Positions 33,903 to 43,189 are shown, counted from the first letter of the stretch. The stretch: 64,000 nucleotides of DNA from Piscinibacter sp. (GCA_017983795.1 JAGOAS010000013.1:1-64000); one strand, 5' to 3'. The notes: generated from the letters alone by a model not told the origin. Program-made: numbers and translations.

Positions 33903-34514
33903 GTGAGCGGCCGATTCATCACCTTCGAAGGCATCGACGGCGCCGGCAAGTCCACTCACATCGAGGCGCTGGCCGAGCGCCTGCGCCGCAGCGGCGCCGA
34001 GGTGGTGTGCACACGCGAGCCGGGTGGCACCGAACTCGCCGAGAAGCTGCGCGAACTGGTGCTGCACCTGAGCATGGATGCGCTCACCGAGGCCATGCTG
34101 GTGTTCGCGGCGCGACGCGACCACGTGCAGCGCGTCATCCAGCCGGCGCTGGCGCGCGGCGCGAGCGTGGTCTGCGACCGCTTCACCGACGCGACCTTCG
34201 CCTACCAGGGCAGCGGGCGCGGCTTCGACCTCGCGCTGCTGGCGCAGCTCGAGACCTGGGTGCAGGGCGATCTGCAGCCCACGCTGACGCTGTGGCTGGA
34301 TCTGCCCGCAGAAACGGCTGCGAAGCGCCGTGCCGAGGCCCGCGCGGCCGACCGCTTCGAGCGCGAGGACCAGGCCTTCTTCGAGCGCGTGCGCGCCGGC
34401 TACGCGGCACGCATGGCGGCCGCGCCGCAGCGCTTCGCGCGCATCGATTCCTCGCTGGCCAAGCCTGCCGTGTGGGCGCAGATCGAGGCTGAACTGGAGA
34501 AGCGCGGATGGTAG
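33903..34514 (+). CDS. tmk: Thymidylate kinase
   Basis: The 203-aa protein phosphorylates dTMP to dTDP for DNA synthesis. It begins [20 protein letters not shown] with the P-loop, continues with the dTMP-binding [14 protein letters not shown], and has [12 protein letters not shown] and [17 protein letters not shown] as in bacterial Tmk. The start is GTG 33903, 19 bases behind the MITE-like element. The stop overlaps holB. If tmk was once transcribed from mltG, the element now lies in that transcript. Confidence 0.95.
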   Translation: MSGRFITFEGIDGAGKSTHIEALAERLRRSGAEVVCTREPGGTELAEKLRELVLHLSMDALTEAMLVFAARRDHVQRVIQPALARGASVVCDRFTDATFAYQGSGRGFDLALLAQLETWVQGDLQPTLTLWLDLPAETAAKRRAEARAADRFEREDQAFFERVRAGYAARMAAAPQRFARIDSSLAKPAVWAQIEAELEKRGW

Positions 34515-35566
34515 GCAGCGACGGCGTGCTGCCCTTGCCCTGGCTCGCGCCCTGGCTCGAGGAGGCGCTGCGCACGCAGCGTGGCCACGCCGTGCTGATC
34601 CACGGCCCGCAGGGCATCGGCCAGTGGCAGCTCTCGCTCACGCTGGCGCAGGCCTGGTTGTGCGAAGGCGCTCAGGGCGCGCGGCGCCCGTGCGGCACTT
34701 GCGCGTCCTGCAGGTTGGTTCAGGCGCGCTCGCACCCCGATCTGCTCGTGCTCATCCCCGAAGCCCTGCAGGCGCCGCTCGGGTGGATGCTCGCCGACAG
34801 CGAGGGCGAGGGCGCCGAGGTGGGTGGCAAGAAGCAGCCCAGCAAGGAGATCAAGGTCGAGGCCGTGCGCGGCGCGGTGGCCTTCGCGCAGACCACGCCG
34901 GCACGCGAGGCGGGCAAGGTGGTGGTGCTGCACCCGGCCGAGCGCATGAACGGCATCGCCGCCAACGCGCTGCTCAAGACGCTGGAGGAGCCCGCGGGCA
35001 GCGCGCGCTTCATCCTCAGCTGCTCGGCGCCCGAGGCCTTGTTGCCGACCATACGCAGCCGCTGCCAGGCCTTCGCGCTGCCCTTGCCCGAGGCCCAGGC
35101 AGCCGCGGCTTGGCTCGCGGAGCAGGGCGTTGCGCAGCCGCAGATCGTGCTCGCAGCCGCCGGCGGCCAGCCGCTGGACGCGCTGGAGCGCGTACGTGAA
35201 GGCGTCGATGCGCGCTTGTGGCAGCAACTGCCGGTGCTGATGCAGCGCGGCGACGCGGCGGCGATGACCGGCTGGCCGATTCCCCGCGCCGTCGATGCCC
35301 TGCAGAAGCTCTGCCACGACGTGGCCTGCGTCAGCGTCGGCGCCGCGCCGCGCTTCTATCCTGCGCAGGCACTGCCGCAGCAGGCCGAGACCGCGCGGCT
35401 GCTCGCCTGGTCACGCGAGCTCGCGCGCGCCGCGCGCCACGCCGAGCATCCGCTCAACGCCGGCCTGGCCATCGAGGCACTCGTCGCGCAGGCGCAGCGG
35501 GCGTTGGCGACACCGGCACCTGAACGTCCCGCGCGACGATCCGTTTCGGTACACTCGGCCGGATGA
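34508..35566 (+). CDS. holB: DNA polymerase III subunit delta'
   Basis: The 352-aa protein is HolB, part of the clamp loader. It has the degenerate P-loop region [20 protein letters not shown], a cysteine cluster for zinc ([15 protein letters not shown]), the [20 protein letters not shown] segment and the SRC-type sensor ([11 protein letters not shown]). The missing lysine and threonine of the P-loop (GQWQL) show that it does not bind ATP productively, as expected for delta'. Overlaps with tmk and pilZ suggest one operon. Confidence 0.93.
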   Translation: MVGSDGVLPLPWLAPWLEEALRTQRGHAVLIHGPQGIGQWQLSLTLAQAWLCEGAQGARRPCGTCASCRLVQARSHPDLLVLIPEALQAPLGWMLADSEGEGAEVGGKKQPSKEIKVEAVRGAVAFAQTTPAREAGKVVVLHPAERMNGIAANALLKTLEEPAGSARFILSCSAPEALLPTIRSRCQAFALPLPEAQAAAAWLAEQGVAQPQIVLAAAGGQPLDALERVREGVDARLWQQLPVLMQRGDAAAMTGWPIPRAVDALQKLCHDVACVSVGAAPRFYPAQALPQQAETARLLAWSRELARAARHAEHPLNAGLAIEALVAQAQRALATPAPERPARRSVSVHSAG

Positions 35567-35958
35567 GCGACGCCACCGCACGCAGCACCGTCCCCGGCGC
35601 GGCCCCCTCGGCCGCGGCAGCGCGGCCGAGCGTCATCCAGCTGGTGTTCCGCGAGAAGGGGGCGCTCTACGCCGCCTACATGCCGGTGTTCTCCGACGGC
35701 GGGCTGTTCGTTCCGACGACGCGCGAATACCGTCTCGGCGAGGACATCTACCTGTTGCTCTCGCTGCCCGAGGACCCGCAGCGCTATCCGGTCGCCGGCA
35801 AGGTCGGCTGGATCACGCCGGCCAACGCTTCGGGCGGCCGCACGCAGGGCGTCGGCGTGCGCTTTCCGACCGACGAGAAGACGCGCCTGCTCAAGCTGAA
35901 GATCGAAGAGATCCTCGGCACCTCGATCTCCTCGGCCAAGCCGACCCAGACCATCTGA
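35563..35958 (+). CDS. PilZ-domain protein
   Basis: The 131-aa protein has a short PilZ domain (about residues 25-115), with landmarks IQLVFREKGALYAAYMPVFS and GGLFVPTTREYRLGEDIYL and VGVRFPTDEK. It resembles the Pseudomonas PilZ type (type IV pilus assembly) encoded after holB, rather than canonical c-di-GMP receptors: the arginine-rich RxxxR motif is not evident. ATG overlaps the holB stop by four bases. Role in twitching motility is inferred from family and context. Confidence 0.85.
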   Translation: MSDATARSTVPGAAPSAAAARPSVIQLVFREKGALYAAYMPVFSDGGLFVPTTREYRLGEDIYLLLSLPEDPQRYPVAGKVGWITPANASGGRTQGVGVRFPTDEKTRLLKLKIEEILGTSISSAKPTQTI

Positions 35959-35993
35959 CCGTCCGAGTCGAGCGCGCCGCCGCTCGGGGCGCC

Positions 35994-36779
35994 ATGTTCG
36001 TCGACTCCCACTGCCACCTCAGCTTCCCCGAACTCGCCGAGCGCATCGACACGATCCGCGCCGAGATGGCGGCCGCCCGCGTCGATCGCGCGCTGTGCAT
36101 CTGCACGACGCTGGAGGAATTCCCTGCCGTGCACGCGCTGGCGACGCGCCACGATAACTTCTGGTGCAGCGCCGGCGTGCACCCGGACAACGAGGGCGTG
36201 CGCGAGCCGACGCTCGATGACTTGCTCGCGCTCGCAGCCCGGCCGCGGGTCGTGGCGATCGGCGAGACCGGCCTCGACTACTACCGGCTGAACGGGCGCA
36301 GCCTGGCCGAGATGGAATGGCAGCGCGAGCGCTTCCGCGTGCACATCCGCGCCGCGCGCACGAGCGACCTGCCGCTCGTGGTGCACACGCGCAGCGCGTC
36401 CGACGACACGCTGGCCATCCTGCGAGAGGAGGGCGCCGAGCGGGCGGGCGGCGTCTTCCATTGCTTCACCGAGACCAAGGGGGTGGCGCGAGCGGCGCTC
36501 GACCTCGGCTTCTACGTATCGTTCTCCGGCATCCTGACCTTCAAGAACGCGCTGGAACTGCAGGACGTGGCCCGTTTCGTGCCGCTGGAGCGCTGCCTCA
36601 TCGAGACCGACAGCCCCTACCTCGCACCCGTGCCGTTCCGCGGCAAGACCAACACGCCGGCGCTAGTGCCGTACGTGGCGGCCAAGCTGGCGGAGTTGAA
36701 GGGCGCCAGCGTCGAGGCGGTCGCGCAGGCCACTTCGGCGAATTTCGAAGCGCTGTTCAAGATCTCAAGTAAAACTTGA
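35994..36779 (+). CDS. tatD: TatD-family metal-dependent DNase
   Basis: The 261-aa protein is a TatD-like hydrolase with the metal-binding signature DSHCHL (residues 4-9), GETGLDYYRL (E and D), VVHTRSA (H), FHCFTETKG (H) and ETDSPYLAP (D). TatD proteins are 3'-5' exonucleases linked to oxidative DNA damage repair; some act on other substrates. It follows pilZ after 35 bases as the last gene of the mltG-tmk-holB-pilZ-tatD group. Confidence 0.92.
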   Translation: MFVDSHCHLSFPELAERIDTIRAEMAAARVDRALCICTTLEEFPAVHALATRHDNFWCSAGVHPDNEGVREPTLDDLLALAARPRVVAIGETGLDYYRLNGRSLAEMEWQRERFRVHIRAARTSDLPLVVHTRSASDDTLAILREEGAERAGGVFHCFTETKGVARAALDLGFYVSFSGILTFKNALELQDVARFVPLERCLIETDSPYLAPVPFRGKTNTPALVPYVAAKLAELKGASVEAVAQATSANFEALFKISSKT

Positions 36780-36840
36780 ATAAGAAAACGCATCGCGTTG
36801 AAATCAAACGGAAAGATCGTTTGTTGCGTGGCGAGAAAGA

Positions 36841-37476
36841 ATGAAGTTCTGGTTTAGGTTTGCGATCTATCTGATTATCGCAATTGAAGTTCCTCTCTCG
36901 GTAGCCGGTTCCTACGACGATCTGTTCGTCGCCATCATCCGCGACGACGTCGGCAGCCTGGCCAAGCTGCTTGCACGCGGTGTCGACCCGAACAGCCGCG
37001 ATCCGAGCGGCCAGCCGGCGCTGATCGTGGCGATCCGGCGCGAATCTCCGCGTGCCTTCGACCTGCTGCTGGCCCAGCCGACGATCGCTCCCGACGCCGC
37101 AAACGCCGCCGACGAGACGGCGCTGATGCTGACCGCCATCGCCGGCGACGTCGACGCCAGCCGCAAGCTGCTGGCGCGCGGCGCGAAGCCGCAGCGGCCG
37201 GGCTGGTCGCCCATCCACTACGCGGCCAGCGGCTCGAGCACCGAAATGGCGAAGCTGCTGCTCGAGAGCGGTGCGAGCGTGGATGCGGAGTCACCCAACG
37301 GGACCACGCCGCTGATGCTGGCGGCCCGGCACGCGCCCGAGGCCACCGTGGACCTGCTGCTGCAGCGCGGCGCCGACCCGCGGCGGCGCAACCAGCGCGG
37401 CTTGCAGGCCATCGACTTCGCCGAAGCCGGTGGGCGTGACTACCTGGTCGAGCGCTTCCAGAAGTTACCGCGTTGA
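36841..37476 (+). CDS. Ankyrin-repeat protein
   Basis: The 211-aa protein has a signal-like hydrophobic N-terminus (MKFWFRFAIYLIIAIEVPLS) and then five or so ankyrin repeats, seen as repeats of GATPLMLA-type helices: DDVGSLAKLLARGVDPNSRD, GQPALIVAIRRESPRAFDLL and others. The role is protein-protein binding in the periplasm or cell envelope. The first 60 bases and the 60 upstream are notably AT-rich compared with the rest of the gene. ATG 36841 follows AGAAAGA. The family is common in Burkholderiales next to tatD. Confidence 0.83.
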   Translation: MKFWFRFAIYLIIAIEVPLSVAGSYDDLFVAIIRDDVGSLAKLLARGVDPNSRDPSGQPALIVAIRRESPRAFDLLLAQPTIAPDAANAADETALMLTAIAGDVDASRKLLARGAKPQRPGWSPIHYAASGSSTEMAKLLLESGASVDAESPNGTTPLMLAARHAPEATVDLLLQRGADPRRRNQRGLQAIDFAEAGGRDYLVERFQKLPR

Positions 37477-37611
37477 GAAGGCGGCAGCAGTTCACGCCGC
37501 AGGCGCCTTGTCAGGTTTTTTCCTACACGGCGATTGGCGCGACGACGACTTCCAGCCCCGGGATGCCCGCCTAGAGTGCATTCATCCCAGTGCTCACGCC
37601 GGAGGTTTTCG

Positions 37612-37836
37612 ATGCACGCACAGACTGCCGCCAACCCGTTCGCGCTCCTGCTGGATCCCGCGTCCGTGGTCGCACGCATGGAGAGTTCCGAACGCCTGAA
37701 CCGGCTCAGCAGCCGCATCTGTCGACCGCTCGACAAGGCACATCCGTCCGAGCGCGGCGCGGAGGGCCAGACTGACGATTCAGGGCTGGTTGTCGACGAC
37801 GCCGCAGCTGCCGGGAGCGCCGACATCGTCGCGTGA
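37612..37836 (+). CDS. Small conserved-type protein of unknown function
   Basis: The 74-residue product begins MHAQTAANPFALLLDPASVV and continues ARMESSERLNRLSSRICRPL before a charged, alanine-rich tail. I recall short Burkholderiales proteins with the pattern NPFALxxxP...RLxRLxxRxxRPLDK, so I consider it real although unnamed. GGAGG lies nine bases before ATG 37612. No signal peptide or membrane helix is seen. Function is unknown. Confidence 0.6.
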   Translation: MHAQTAANPFALLLDPASVVARMESSERLNRLSSRICRPLDKAHPSERGAEGQTDDSGLVVDDAAAAGSADIVA

Positions 37837-37871
37837 TCGTACACGCGACAATGTATATTATGTTAACTATA

Positions 37872-38534
37872 ATGCGCCGGCTGCGCAGAGCGCTGGTCGC
37901 GGCATCGACTCTGCTGCTGGTCTCGGGTGCACTGCTCCCTGCATCCGCCCGAGCCACCGAACTGTTCGGCGGCCTCGGCACCACCGGTGTCGAGCTCGGT
38001 GTCGCCGAACGTGTGGGTGGCGCCGCTGGGCTGCGCATGAGCGCCGAGTTCCTCAAGGTTGGCCGCAACTTCGAAAGTGACGGCGCGACCTACGACACCA
38101 AGCTGAAGTTCTCCAGCTTGGGTTTGTACGGCGACTACTTCGTGGCCGGCGGCGGCTTCCGGCTGAGCGCCGGCGCGGTGATCGGCACGCGCAAGGCGAC
38201 CGGCAACGCCGTCGCGACCAACGGCACCCTGTCGATCAATGGCTCGAGCTACCCGGCCGCGGGCGAAAGCGTCGGCGCCGAAGCGAAGTTTCCCTCGGCT
38301 GCACCCTACATCGGCATCGGCTACGGCCACCATCAGCCGAGCAAGGGTTCGGGCTTCTACCTCGACCTGGGCGTCGTGATCGGCAAGGCGAAGACCACGC
38401 TCTCTCCGTCCGCCGGCATCGTGGCTGCCGCCGGCCAGGCCAACGTCGACGCGGAGCAGCGCAAGCTGCAGGACAGCGTCGACAAGCTGAAGGCCTATCC
38501 GGTGCTCAAGTTCGGCTTCAGCTTCGCCTTCTGA
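37872..38534 (+). CDS. Outer-membrane beta-barrel protein, unknown role
   Basis: The 220-aa protein has a signal peptide (MRRLRRALVAASTLLLVSGA, cut near SARA-TEL) and a mature part of alternating polar and aromatic strands (GLYGDYFVAGGGFRLSAGAV; APYIGIGYGHHQPS) ending with FGFSFAF, a terminal phenylalanine as in outer-membrane beta-barrels. Length and ending suggest an eight-stranded barrel. Substrate is unknown. ATG 37872 is chosen because the signal peptide starts there; earlier in-frame starts at 37833, 37851 and 37860 exist. TATAAT (37868-37873) overlaps this ATG, so if it is a promoter a later start would apply. Confidence 0.72.
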   Translation: MRRLRRALVAASTLLLVSGALLPASARATELFGGLGTTGVELGVAERVGGAAGLRMSAEFLKVGRNFESDGATYDTKLKFSSLGLYGDYFVAGGGFRLSAGAVIGTRKATGNAVATNGTLSINGSSYPAAGESVGAEAKFPSAAPYIGIGYGHHQPSKGSGFYLDLGVVIGKAKTTLSPSAGIVAAAGQANVDAEQRKLQDSVDKLKAYPVLKFGFSFAF

Positions 38535-38536
38535 GC

Positions 38537-38620
38537 TCAGAGCCAGGACCAGATCCGGCGCAACCACTGCGGGACGCGCTCGGGTCGAGGGCGATAGTGC
38601 TGGCGAAGATGTGCGGCCAT
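38537..38620 (-). CDS. 27-aa ORF directly behind a LexA box
   Basis: The ORF encodes MAAHLRQHYRPRPERVPQWL followed by RRIWSWL. ATG 38620 has AGGAG seven bases before it. Immediately upstream is a near-consensus LexA box with a fitting -35 (TTGCAC) and -10 (TACTGT) pair, so it should be SOS-induced. The peptide is basic, then amphipathic with three tryptophans at its end, which could touch membranes or proteins. No longer ORF starts from this promoter. Function is unknown; small SOS-induced peptides in other bacteria can be toxins or division inhibitors. Confidence 0.55.
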   Translation of the reverse strand: MAAHLRQHYRPRPERVPQWLRRIWSWL

Positions 38621-38644
38621 GTGCTGCTCCTGTGTGCTGACGCG

Positions 38645-38664
38645 AACTGTACAAACATACAGTA
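38645..38664 (-). promoter_or_regulatory. LexA (SOS) box
   Basis: Read on the minus strand the site is TACTGTATGTTTGTACAGTT, differing little from the LexA consensus TACTGT-x8-ACAGTA: the CTGT and ACAG half sites are exact. Its TACTGT half doubles as a -10 element 18 bases after TTGCAC, so LexA would block the promoter of the 27-codon ORF. Confidence 0.8.
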
Positions 38665-38691
38665 TCGCGCGCAAGGGGCAGCGTGCAAATG

Positions 38692-38716
38692 AAAACGGGC
38701 CCCGATTGGGGCCCGT
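38692..38716 (-). terminator. Terminator of the tRNA-Ser gene
   Basis: On the minus strand a 9-bp stem ACGGGCCCC/GGGGCCCGT with loop AATC is followed by a TTTT run, a standard Rho-independent terminator 12 bases after the tRNA-Ser 3' end. Confidence 0.85.
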
Positions 38717-38728
38717 TCTGTCTGGCTT

Positions 38729-38821
38729 TGGCGGAGTCGGAGGGATTCGAACCCTCGATGCAGGTTTTGCCCGCATACTCCCTTAGCAGGGGAGCACCTT
38801 CGGCCTCTCGGTCACGACTCC
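38729..38821 (-). tRNA. tRNA-Ser (GCU anticodon)
   Basis: The 93-nt gene folds into a class II tRNA: acceptor GGAGTCG pairing with CGACTCC, discriminator G, encoded CCA, anticodon loop CTGCTAA (anticodon GCU, reading AGC/AGU), a long variable arm typical of serine tRNAs, and the T loop TTCGAAT. It lies downstream of lysC with its own terminator. Confidence 0.95.
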
Positions 38822-38866
38822 GGCGAAGTCACGCATTCTAGCCGCGTTCGAAGTGCCCTCTCCTCA

Positions 38867-40135
38867 TTACGCAGCAGCCTGATCGAGGTCGAACGCCTTG
38901 TGCAGTGCGCGCACGGCGAGCTCCATGTACTTCTCGTCGATCACCACGCTGGTCTTGATCTCGCTGGTGGTGATCATCTGGATGTTGATGCCCTCGTCGC
39001 TCAGCGCCTTGAACATGCGGCTGGCCACGCCGACGTGCGAGCGCATGCCGATGCCGACGATGCTGACCTTGCAGATCTTGGTGTCGCCGCTGACCTGGGC
39101 GGCGCCGGTCTTGGGCAGCACGCTGTTCTTCAGCAGATCGAGCGTGCGCTGGTAGTCGTTGCGGTGGACGGTGAACGAGAAGTCCGTCTTGCCGTCGTGC
39201 GACACGTTCTGGATGATCACGTCGACATCGATGTTGGCCTCGGCCACCGGCCCGAGGATGGAGAACGCGATGCCGGGCTTGTCGGGCACGCCCAGCAGGC
39301 TGATCTTGGCTTCGTCGCGGTTGAACGCGATGCCGGACACGACGGCTTGTTCCATCTTCTCGTCTTCCTCAAAGGTAATCAGCGTGCCCGAGCGGGCCTC
39401 TTCCTCGATGGCGATGTCCCAGGGCGTGAAGCTCGACAGCACGCGCATCGGCACGCGGTACTTGCCGGCGAACTCCACCGAGCGGATCTGCAGCACCTTG
39501 GAGCCGAGGCTGGCCATTTCCAGCATCTCCTCGAAGCTGATGGTCTGCAGCCGGCGCGCCTCGGGCACGATGCGCGGGTCGGTGGTGTAGACGCCGTCGA
39601 CGTCGGTGTAGATCAGGCATTCGTCGGCCTTCAGCGCCGCGGCCACGGCCACCGCCGAGGTGTCCGAGCCGCCGCGGCCCAGCGTGGTGATGTTGTTCTG
39701 CTCGTCGACGCCCTGGAAGCCGGTGATGATCACCACCTTGCCCGCGGCGAGGTCGGCGCGCACGCGCTGGTCGTCGATGCTCTGGATGCGCGCCTTGGTG
39801 TAGGCGCTGTCGGTGGCGATGGGCACCTGCCAGCCGGTGTAGCTCACCGCCGCCATGCCCTCGGCCTGCAGGGCGATGGCCAGCAGGCCCACCGACACCT
39901 GTTCGCCGGTGGCGGCGATCATGTCGAGTTCGCGCTGCAGTTCCGGCGTGGTCGCGGCGGGTGAGAGTTCTTTTGCGAGGCCGAGCAGGCGGTTGGTCTC
40001 GCCGCTCATGGCCGAGGGCACGACCACCATCTGGTGCCCTGCCCGCGCCCACTTGGCGACGCGCTTGGCGACGTTGCGGATGCGCTCGGTCGAGCCCATC
40101 GAGGTGCCGCCGTACTTGTGAACGATGAGTGCCAT
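38867..40135 (-). CDS. lysC: Aspartate kinase
   Basis: The 422-aa protein phosphorylates aspartate in the first step of lysine, methionine and threonine synthesis. It begins MALIVHKYGGTSMGSTERIR with the catalytic K-F/Y-GGTS motif, continues with GRGGSDTSAVAVAAALKADE, and ends in two ACT domains (residues 265-422) that bind the feedback inhibitor lysine or threonine. An internal start for the ACT-only beta subunit is possible but not evident. It is the last protein gene in the cysS-alkA-accA-tilS-lysC series. Confidence 0.96.
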   Translation of the reverse strand: MALIVHKYGGTSMGSTERIRNVAKRVAKWARAGHQMVVVPSAMSGETNRLLGLAKELSPAATTPELQRELDMIAATGEQVSVGLLAIALQAEGMAAVSYTGWQVPIATDSAYTKARIQSIDDQRVRADLAAGKVVIITGFQGVDEQNNITTLGRGGSDTSAVAVAAALKADECLIYTDVDGVYTTDPRIVPEARRLQTISFEEMLEMASLGSKVLQIRSVEFAGKYRVPMRVLSSFTPWDIAIEEEARSGTLITFEEDEKMEQAVVSGIAFNRDEAKISLLGVPDKPGIAFSILGPVAEANIDVDVIIQNVSHDGKTDFSFTVHRNDYQRTLDLLKNSVLPKTGAAQVSGDTKICKVSIVGIGMRSHVGVASRMFKALSDEGINIQMITTSEIKTSVVIDEKYMELAVRALHKAFDLDQAAA

Positions 40136-40199
40136 GGGAGTGCGTGTTCGCGGTGATTGCAGTCACGAGGGCTCACGCCGCGCTCGTGAACCGCGCATT

Positions 40200-41495
40200 C
40201 TACTGCCCGTCGCCGCGCTCCCAGCGCAGCTTCAGCAGCGCCTGCCCCGGCAGGCCGATCACGCGCGCGTCCAGCCCGAGCCCCGGCACGAAGACCAGCT
40301 GCCCGCCGCTGTACAGCAGCGGGCCGTCGCGCTCCCAGGCCGGCACGTCGCCGGCCTGGAACTGCTTCTTCAGGCTGCGCGCCGGGCGCCCGAAGCCCGA
40401 CTGGAACTGCTCGCCGCCGCGGCGCTCGCGCAGTTCCAGGGTGCCGAGCCAGGCCAGCGGCACGCCGCCTTCGCGCGCGCGTTCGGCCACCAGCACGCCG
40501 CCCCAGCCCGGCAGGCGATAGCGCCCTGCCCTGTGGATGCTCAGCGCGCTCTCGCGCACGCTCACGGTGGGAGTTGCCGGATGGCGTTGCAGGCTCAGTC
40601 GCCCGCGATGCAGACGCAGGCGACCGCCCTCCACCTCCCATTCGCCGCTTGTGCCGCCGCTCAGTTCGTTGCCGAGCCTGACGACCAGGCTGGCCGGCGC
40701 CGGCGTGCCCAGCCGCCGCTGCAGCCAGCGCCGCAGCGCGTTCGTGCGGCGCGCTTCGCTCAGGCCGCGCCAGCGCGGCACGTCCAGCCTCTCGTGATCG
40801 TCGAGTTCGCTCAGATCGGCGTCGGCCAGTTCGAGCAGAGCGTCGTTCGCCTGGTGCGCCCACTCGGCCGCATCGGCGAGCGACGCGGCCGCCTGCGGAA
40901 ACGCGCGTTCGAGCGCCGGCCAGACCTCCAGCCGCAGCCGATTGCGGGCAAAGCGCCGATCCGCATTGCTCTCGTCCTCGATGTGCTTCAGGCGATGGCG
41001 GCGCACATAGGCGGCGATCGCCTGCGGATCCTCCGCCAGCCACGGCCGCAACCAGCGCAAGCCGTCGCGCTCGATCTCGCGCGGCATGCCGGCCAGGCCT
41101 GCGACACCGGCGCCACGCAGCGCCTGGATGAGCAGCGTCTCGGCCTGGTCGCGGCGGTGATGCGCCAGCAGCACGATGCCGGCGCCCTCCTCCAGCGCCA
41201 TGCGGCGCAGCGCCGCATAGCGCTCGCGCCGCGCCCAGGCTTCGATGCTGTCGCCCGCGGCAGGCCGCGTCTGAAGGCGTGTGCTGCGAAGCTGAAGCGC
41301 GTGGCGGCGTTGCCAGCGCCGCGCCTGCGCCTCGCAGAAGGCGAGCCAGGCATCGGCGTTCGGGCTGAGGCCGTGGTGCACGTGCAGCGCCACCACTTCG
41401 ACGCCGAGCGGCGCGGCCGCCACCAGCGTGGCGTGCAGCAGTGCGGTCGAGTCGCGCCCGCCGCTCCACGCGACGGCGATGCGGTCGGGCTTCAC
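40200..41495 (-). CDS. tilS: tRNA(Ile)-lysidine synthase
   Basis: The 431-aa protein ligates lysine to the wobble C of tRNA-Ile (CAU), changing both its charge and codon. The ATP-binding motif [11 protein letters not shown] (residues 11-21) and [20 protein letters not shown] are diagnostic of the N-type ATP pyrophosphatase core; a C-terminal TilS domain follows. The start is GTG 41495, 22 bases behind the accA stop, so they are probably co-transcribed. Confidence 0.93.
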   Translation of the reverse strand: MKPDRIAVAWSGGRDSTALLHATLVAAAPLGVEVVALHVHHGLSPNADAWLAFCEAQARRWQRRHALQLRSTRLQTRPAAGDSIEAWARRERYAALRRMALEEGAGIVLLAHHRRDQAETLLIQALRGAGVAGLAGMPREIERDGLRWLRPWLAEDPQAIAAYVRRHRLKHIEDESNADRRFARNRLRLEVWPALERAFPQAAASLADAAEWAHQANDALLELADADLSELDDHERLDVPRWRGLSEARRTNALRRWLQRRLGTPAPASLVVRLGNELSGGTSGEWEVEGGRLRLHRGRLSLQRHPATPTVSVRESALSIHRAGRYRLPGWGGVLVAERAREGGVPLAWLGTLELRERRGGEQFQSGFGRPARSLKKQFQAGDVPAWERDGPLLYSGGQLVFVPGLGLDARVIGLPGQALLKLRWERGDGQ

Positions 41496-41517
41496 CGGCG
41501 CCGCGCGCTCGGAGCGC

Positions 41518-42489
41518 TCAGCGCTCCTTGCTGTCGGTGAAGCGGCCGTAGGCCTGCAGCCGCTCGTAGCGGCGCTGCAGCAGTTCCTTGGGTTTGAGAT
41601 CGCTGACCTGGCGCAGCGCGTCGTTCAGCGCGCGCTTGAGGAACGAGGCCATCTGCTTGGGGTCGCGGTGCGCCCCGCCGACCGGCTCGCTGACGATCTT
41701 GTCGACCAGTTGCAGCGCCTTCAGCCGGTGCGCCGTGACGCCCAGCGCCTCGGCCGCGTCCGACGCGCGCTCGGCGGTCTTCCACAGGATGGACGCGCAG
41801 CCCTCGGGCGAGATCACCGAGTAGATGGAGTGCTGCAGCATCAGCGTCTGGTCGCCCACGCTGATCGCCAGCGCGCCGCCCGAGCCGCCTTCGCCGATGA
41901 TGGTGCAGATGATGGGCACCTCGAGCTGCGCCATCTCGAAGATGTTGCGGCCGATCGCTTCCGACTGGCCGCGCTCCTCCGCGCCGATGCCCGGGTAGGC
42001 GCCCGGCGTGTCGACGAAGGTGAAGACCGGCAGGCCGAACTTCTCGGCCAGCTTCATCAGCCGCAGCGCCTTGCGGTAGCCCTCGGGGCGCGACATGCCG
42101 AAGTTGCGCGCCGCGCGCTCCTTGGTGTCGCGGCCCTTCTGGTGGCCGATCACCATGCACGGCGCGCCGTTGAAGCGCGCCAGCCCGCCGACGATCGAGA
42201 GGTCGTCGGCGAAGTGGCGGTCGCCGTGCAGTTCCTGGAAGTCGGTGAAGATCTCGGCGACATAGTCCAGCGTGTAGGGCCGCTGCGGGTGCCGCGCGAT
42301 CTGCGTCACCTGCCAGGGCGTCAGGCTGGCGTAGATGTCTTTGGTGAGCTGCTGGCTCTTCTTGCTCAGCCGGTCGATTTCTTCCGAGATGTCGACCGCC
42401 GATTCGCTCTGCACGTAGCGCAGTTCCTCGATCTTGGATTCGAGCTCCGCGACCGGTTGCTCGAACTCCAGGAAGTGGCGTTTGCTCAT
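41518..42489 (-). CDS. accA: Acetyl-CoA carboxylase carboxyltransferase subunit alpha
   Basis: The 323-aa protein, with AccD, transfers carboxyl groups from carboxybiotin to acetyl-CoA, the first committed step of fatty-acid synthesis. Landmarks are [20 protein letters not shown]-type helices, [20 protein letters not shown] and [19 protein letters not shown] 42489 begins the conserved [12 protein letters not shown]. It lies between alkA and tilS as in many Burkholderiales. Confidence 0.96.
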   Translation of the reverse strand: MSKRHFLEFEQPVAELESKIEELRYVQSESAVDISEEIDRLSKKSQQLTKDIYASLTPWQVTQIARHPQRPYTLDYVAEIFTDFQELHGDRHFADDLSIVGGLARFNGAPCMVIGHQKGRDTKERAARNFGMSRPEGYRKALRLMKLAEKFGLPVFTFVDTPGAYPGIGAEERGQSEAIGRNIFEMAQLEVPIICTIIGEGGSGGALAISVGDQTLMLQHSIYSVISPEGCASILWKTAERASDAAEALGVTAHRLKALQLVDKIVSEPVGGAHRDPKQMASFLKRALNDALRQVSDLKPKELLQRRYERLQAYGRFTDSKER

Positions 42490-42533
42490 GGGTGGGTGTC
42501 CTCCGCGTTGGGGCGGCTTGTCCCTGCGACGGG

Positions 42534-43184
42534 TCAGTAGTCTACCGGCAGCGGATCGAGGCTGCGCCACAGGTACCAGGTAGCGACCGAGCGGTATGGC
42601 GCCCAGGCCTCGCCGACCTCGCGCGCCTCGGCGCGCGACACCGGCTCGCCGCTGAAGTAGTTGACGCTGATGCCCTTGAGCAGGCCGAGGTCGTCCAGCG
42701 GCAGCACGTTCGGGCGCATCAGGTGGAAGATGAGGAACATCTCGGCGGTCCAGCGGCCGATGCCGCGGATGGCGACGAGCTCCTCGATGATGGCCTCGTC
42801 GTCCATCTGCTGCCACTGCCGCACGTGCACGCTGCCCGACTCGAAGTGCTGCGCCAGGTCGAACAGGTATTCGACCTTGCGCGCCGAGAGGCCCGCGCCG
42901 CGTGCGTCCGCCGTGGCCAGTGCAAGCACCGAGGCCGGCTTGAGCCGATGGCTGGCCTCGGGCAGCAGCGCCGCGAAACGCTCCCACACCGACTGCGCGG
43001 CCTTCACCGAGATCTGCTGGCCGACGATGGAGCGCGCCAGCGTGGTGAACGCGTCGCCGCGGCTCTGCAGTCGGCCCTCGCCGAACTGCGGAATCAGCTT
43101 GCGCATCACGCGGTCGCGCTTGCTCAGGTGACGGCACGCGTCATCCCAGTAGTCGGGGGTCGTCCCCGCCTTGGTTGCCGCCAC
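42534..43184 (-). CDS. DNA-3-methyladenine glycosylase, HhH-GPD family
   Basis: The 216-aa protein is an AlkA-like base-excision glycosylase that removes alkylated purines. It has the helix-hairpin-helix [20 protein letters not shown] and the catalytic aspartate in [10 protein letters not shown] (about residues 163-172). [20 protein letters not shown] is the other family hallmark. It is shorter than E. coli AlkA because the N-terminal domain is missing, as in many bacterial versions. Its stop is 44 bases before accA, and cysS ends five bases before its start. Confidence 0.9.
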   Translation of the reverse strand: MAATKAGTTPDYWDDACRHLSKRDRVMRKLIPQFGEGRLQSRGDAFTTLARSIVGQQISVKAAQSVWERFAALLPEASHRLKPASVLALATADARGAGLSARKVEYLFDLAQHFESGSVHVRQWQQMDDEAIIEELVAIRGIGRWTAEMFLIFHLMRPNVLPLDDLGLLKGISVNYFSGEPVSRAEAREVGEAWAPYRSVATWYLWRSLDPLPVDY

Positions 43185-43189
43185 GGCGC

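Noticed and set aside
38900-39964. 354-aa plus-strand ORF opposite lysC
   Set aside because: Aspartate- and histidine-rich shadow; lysC on the minus strand is unambiguous.
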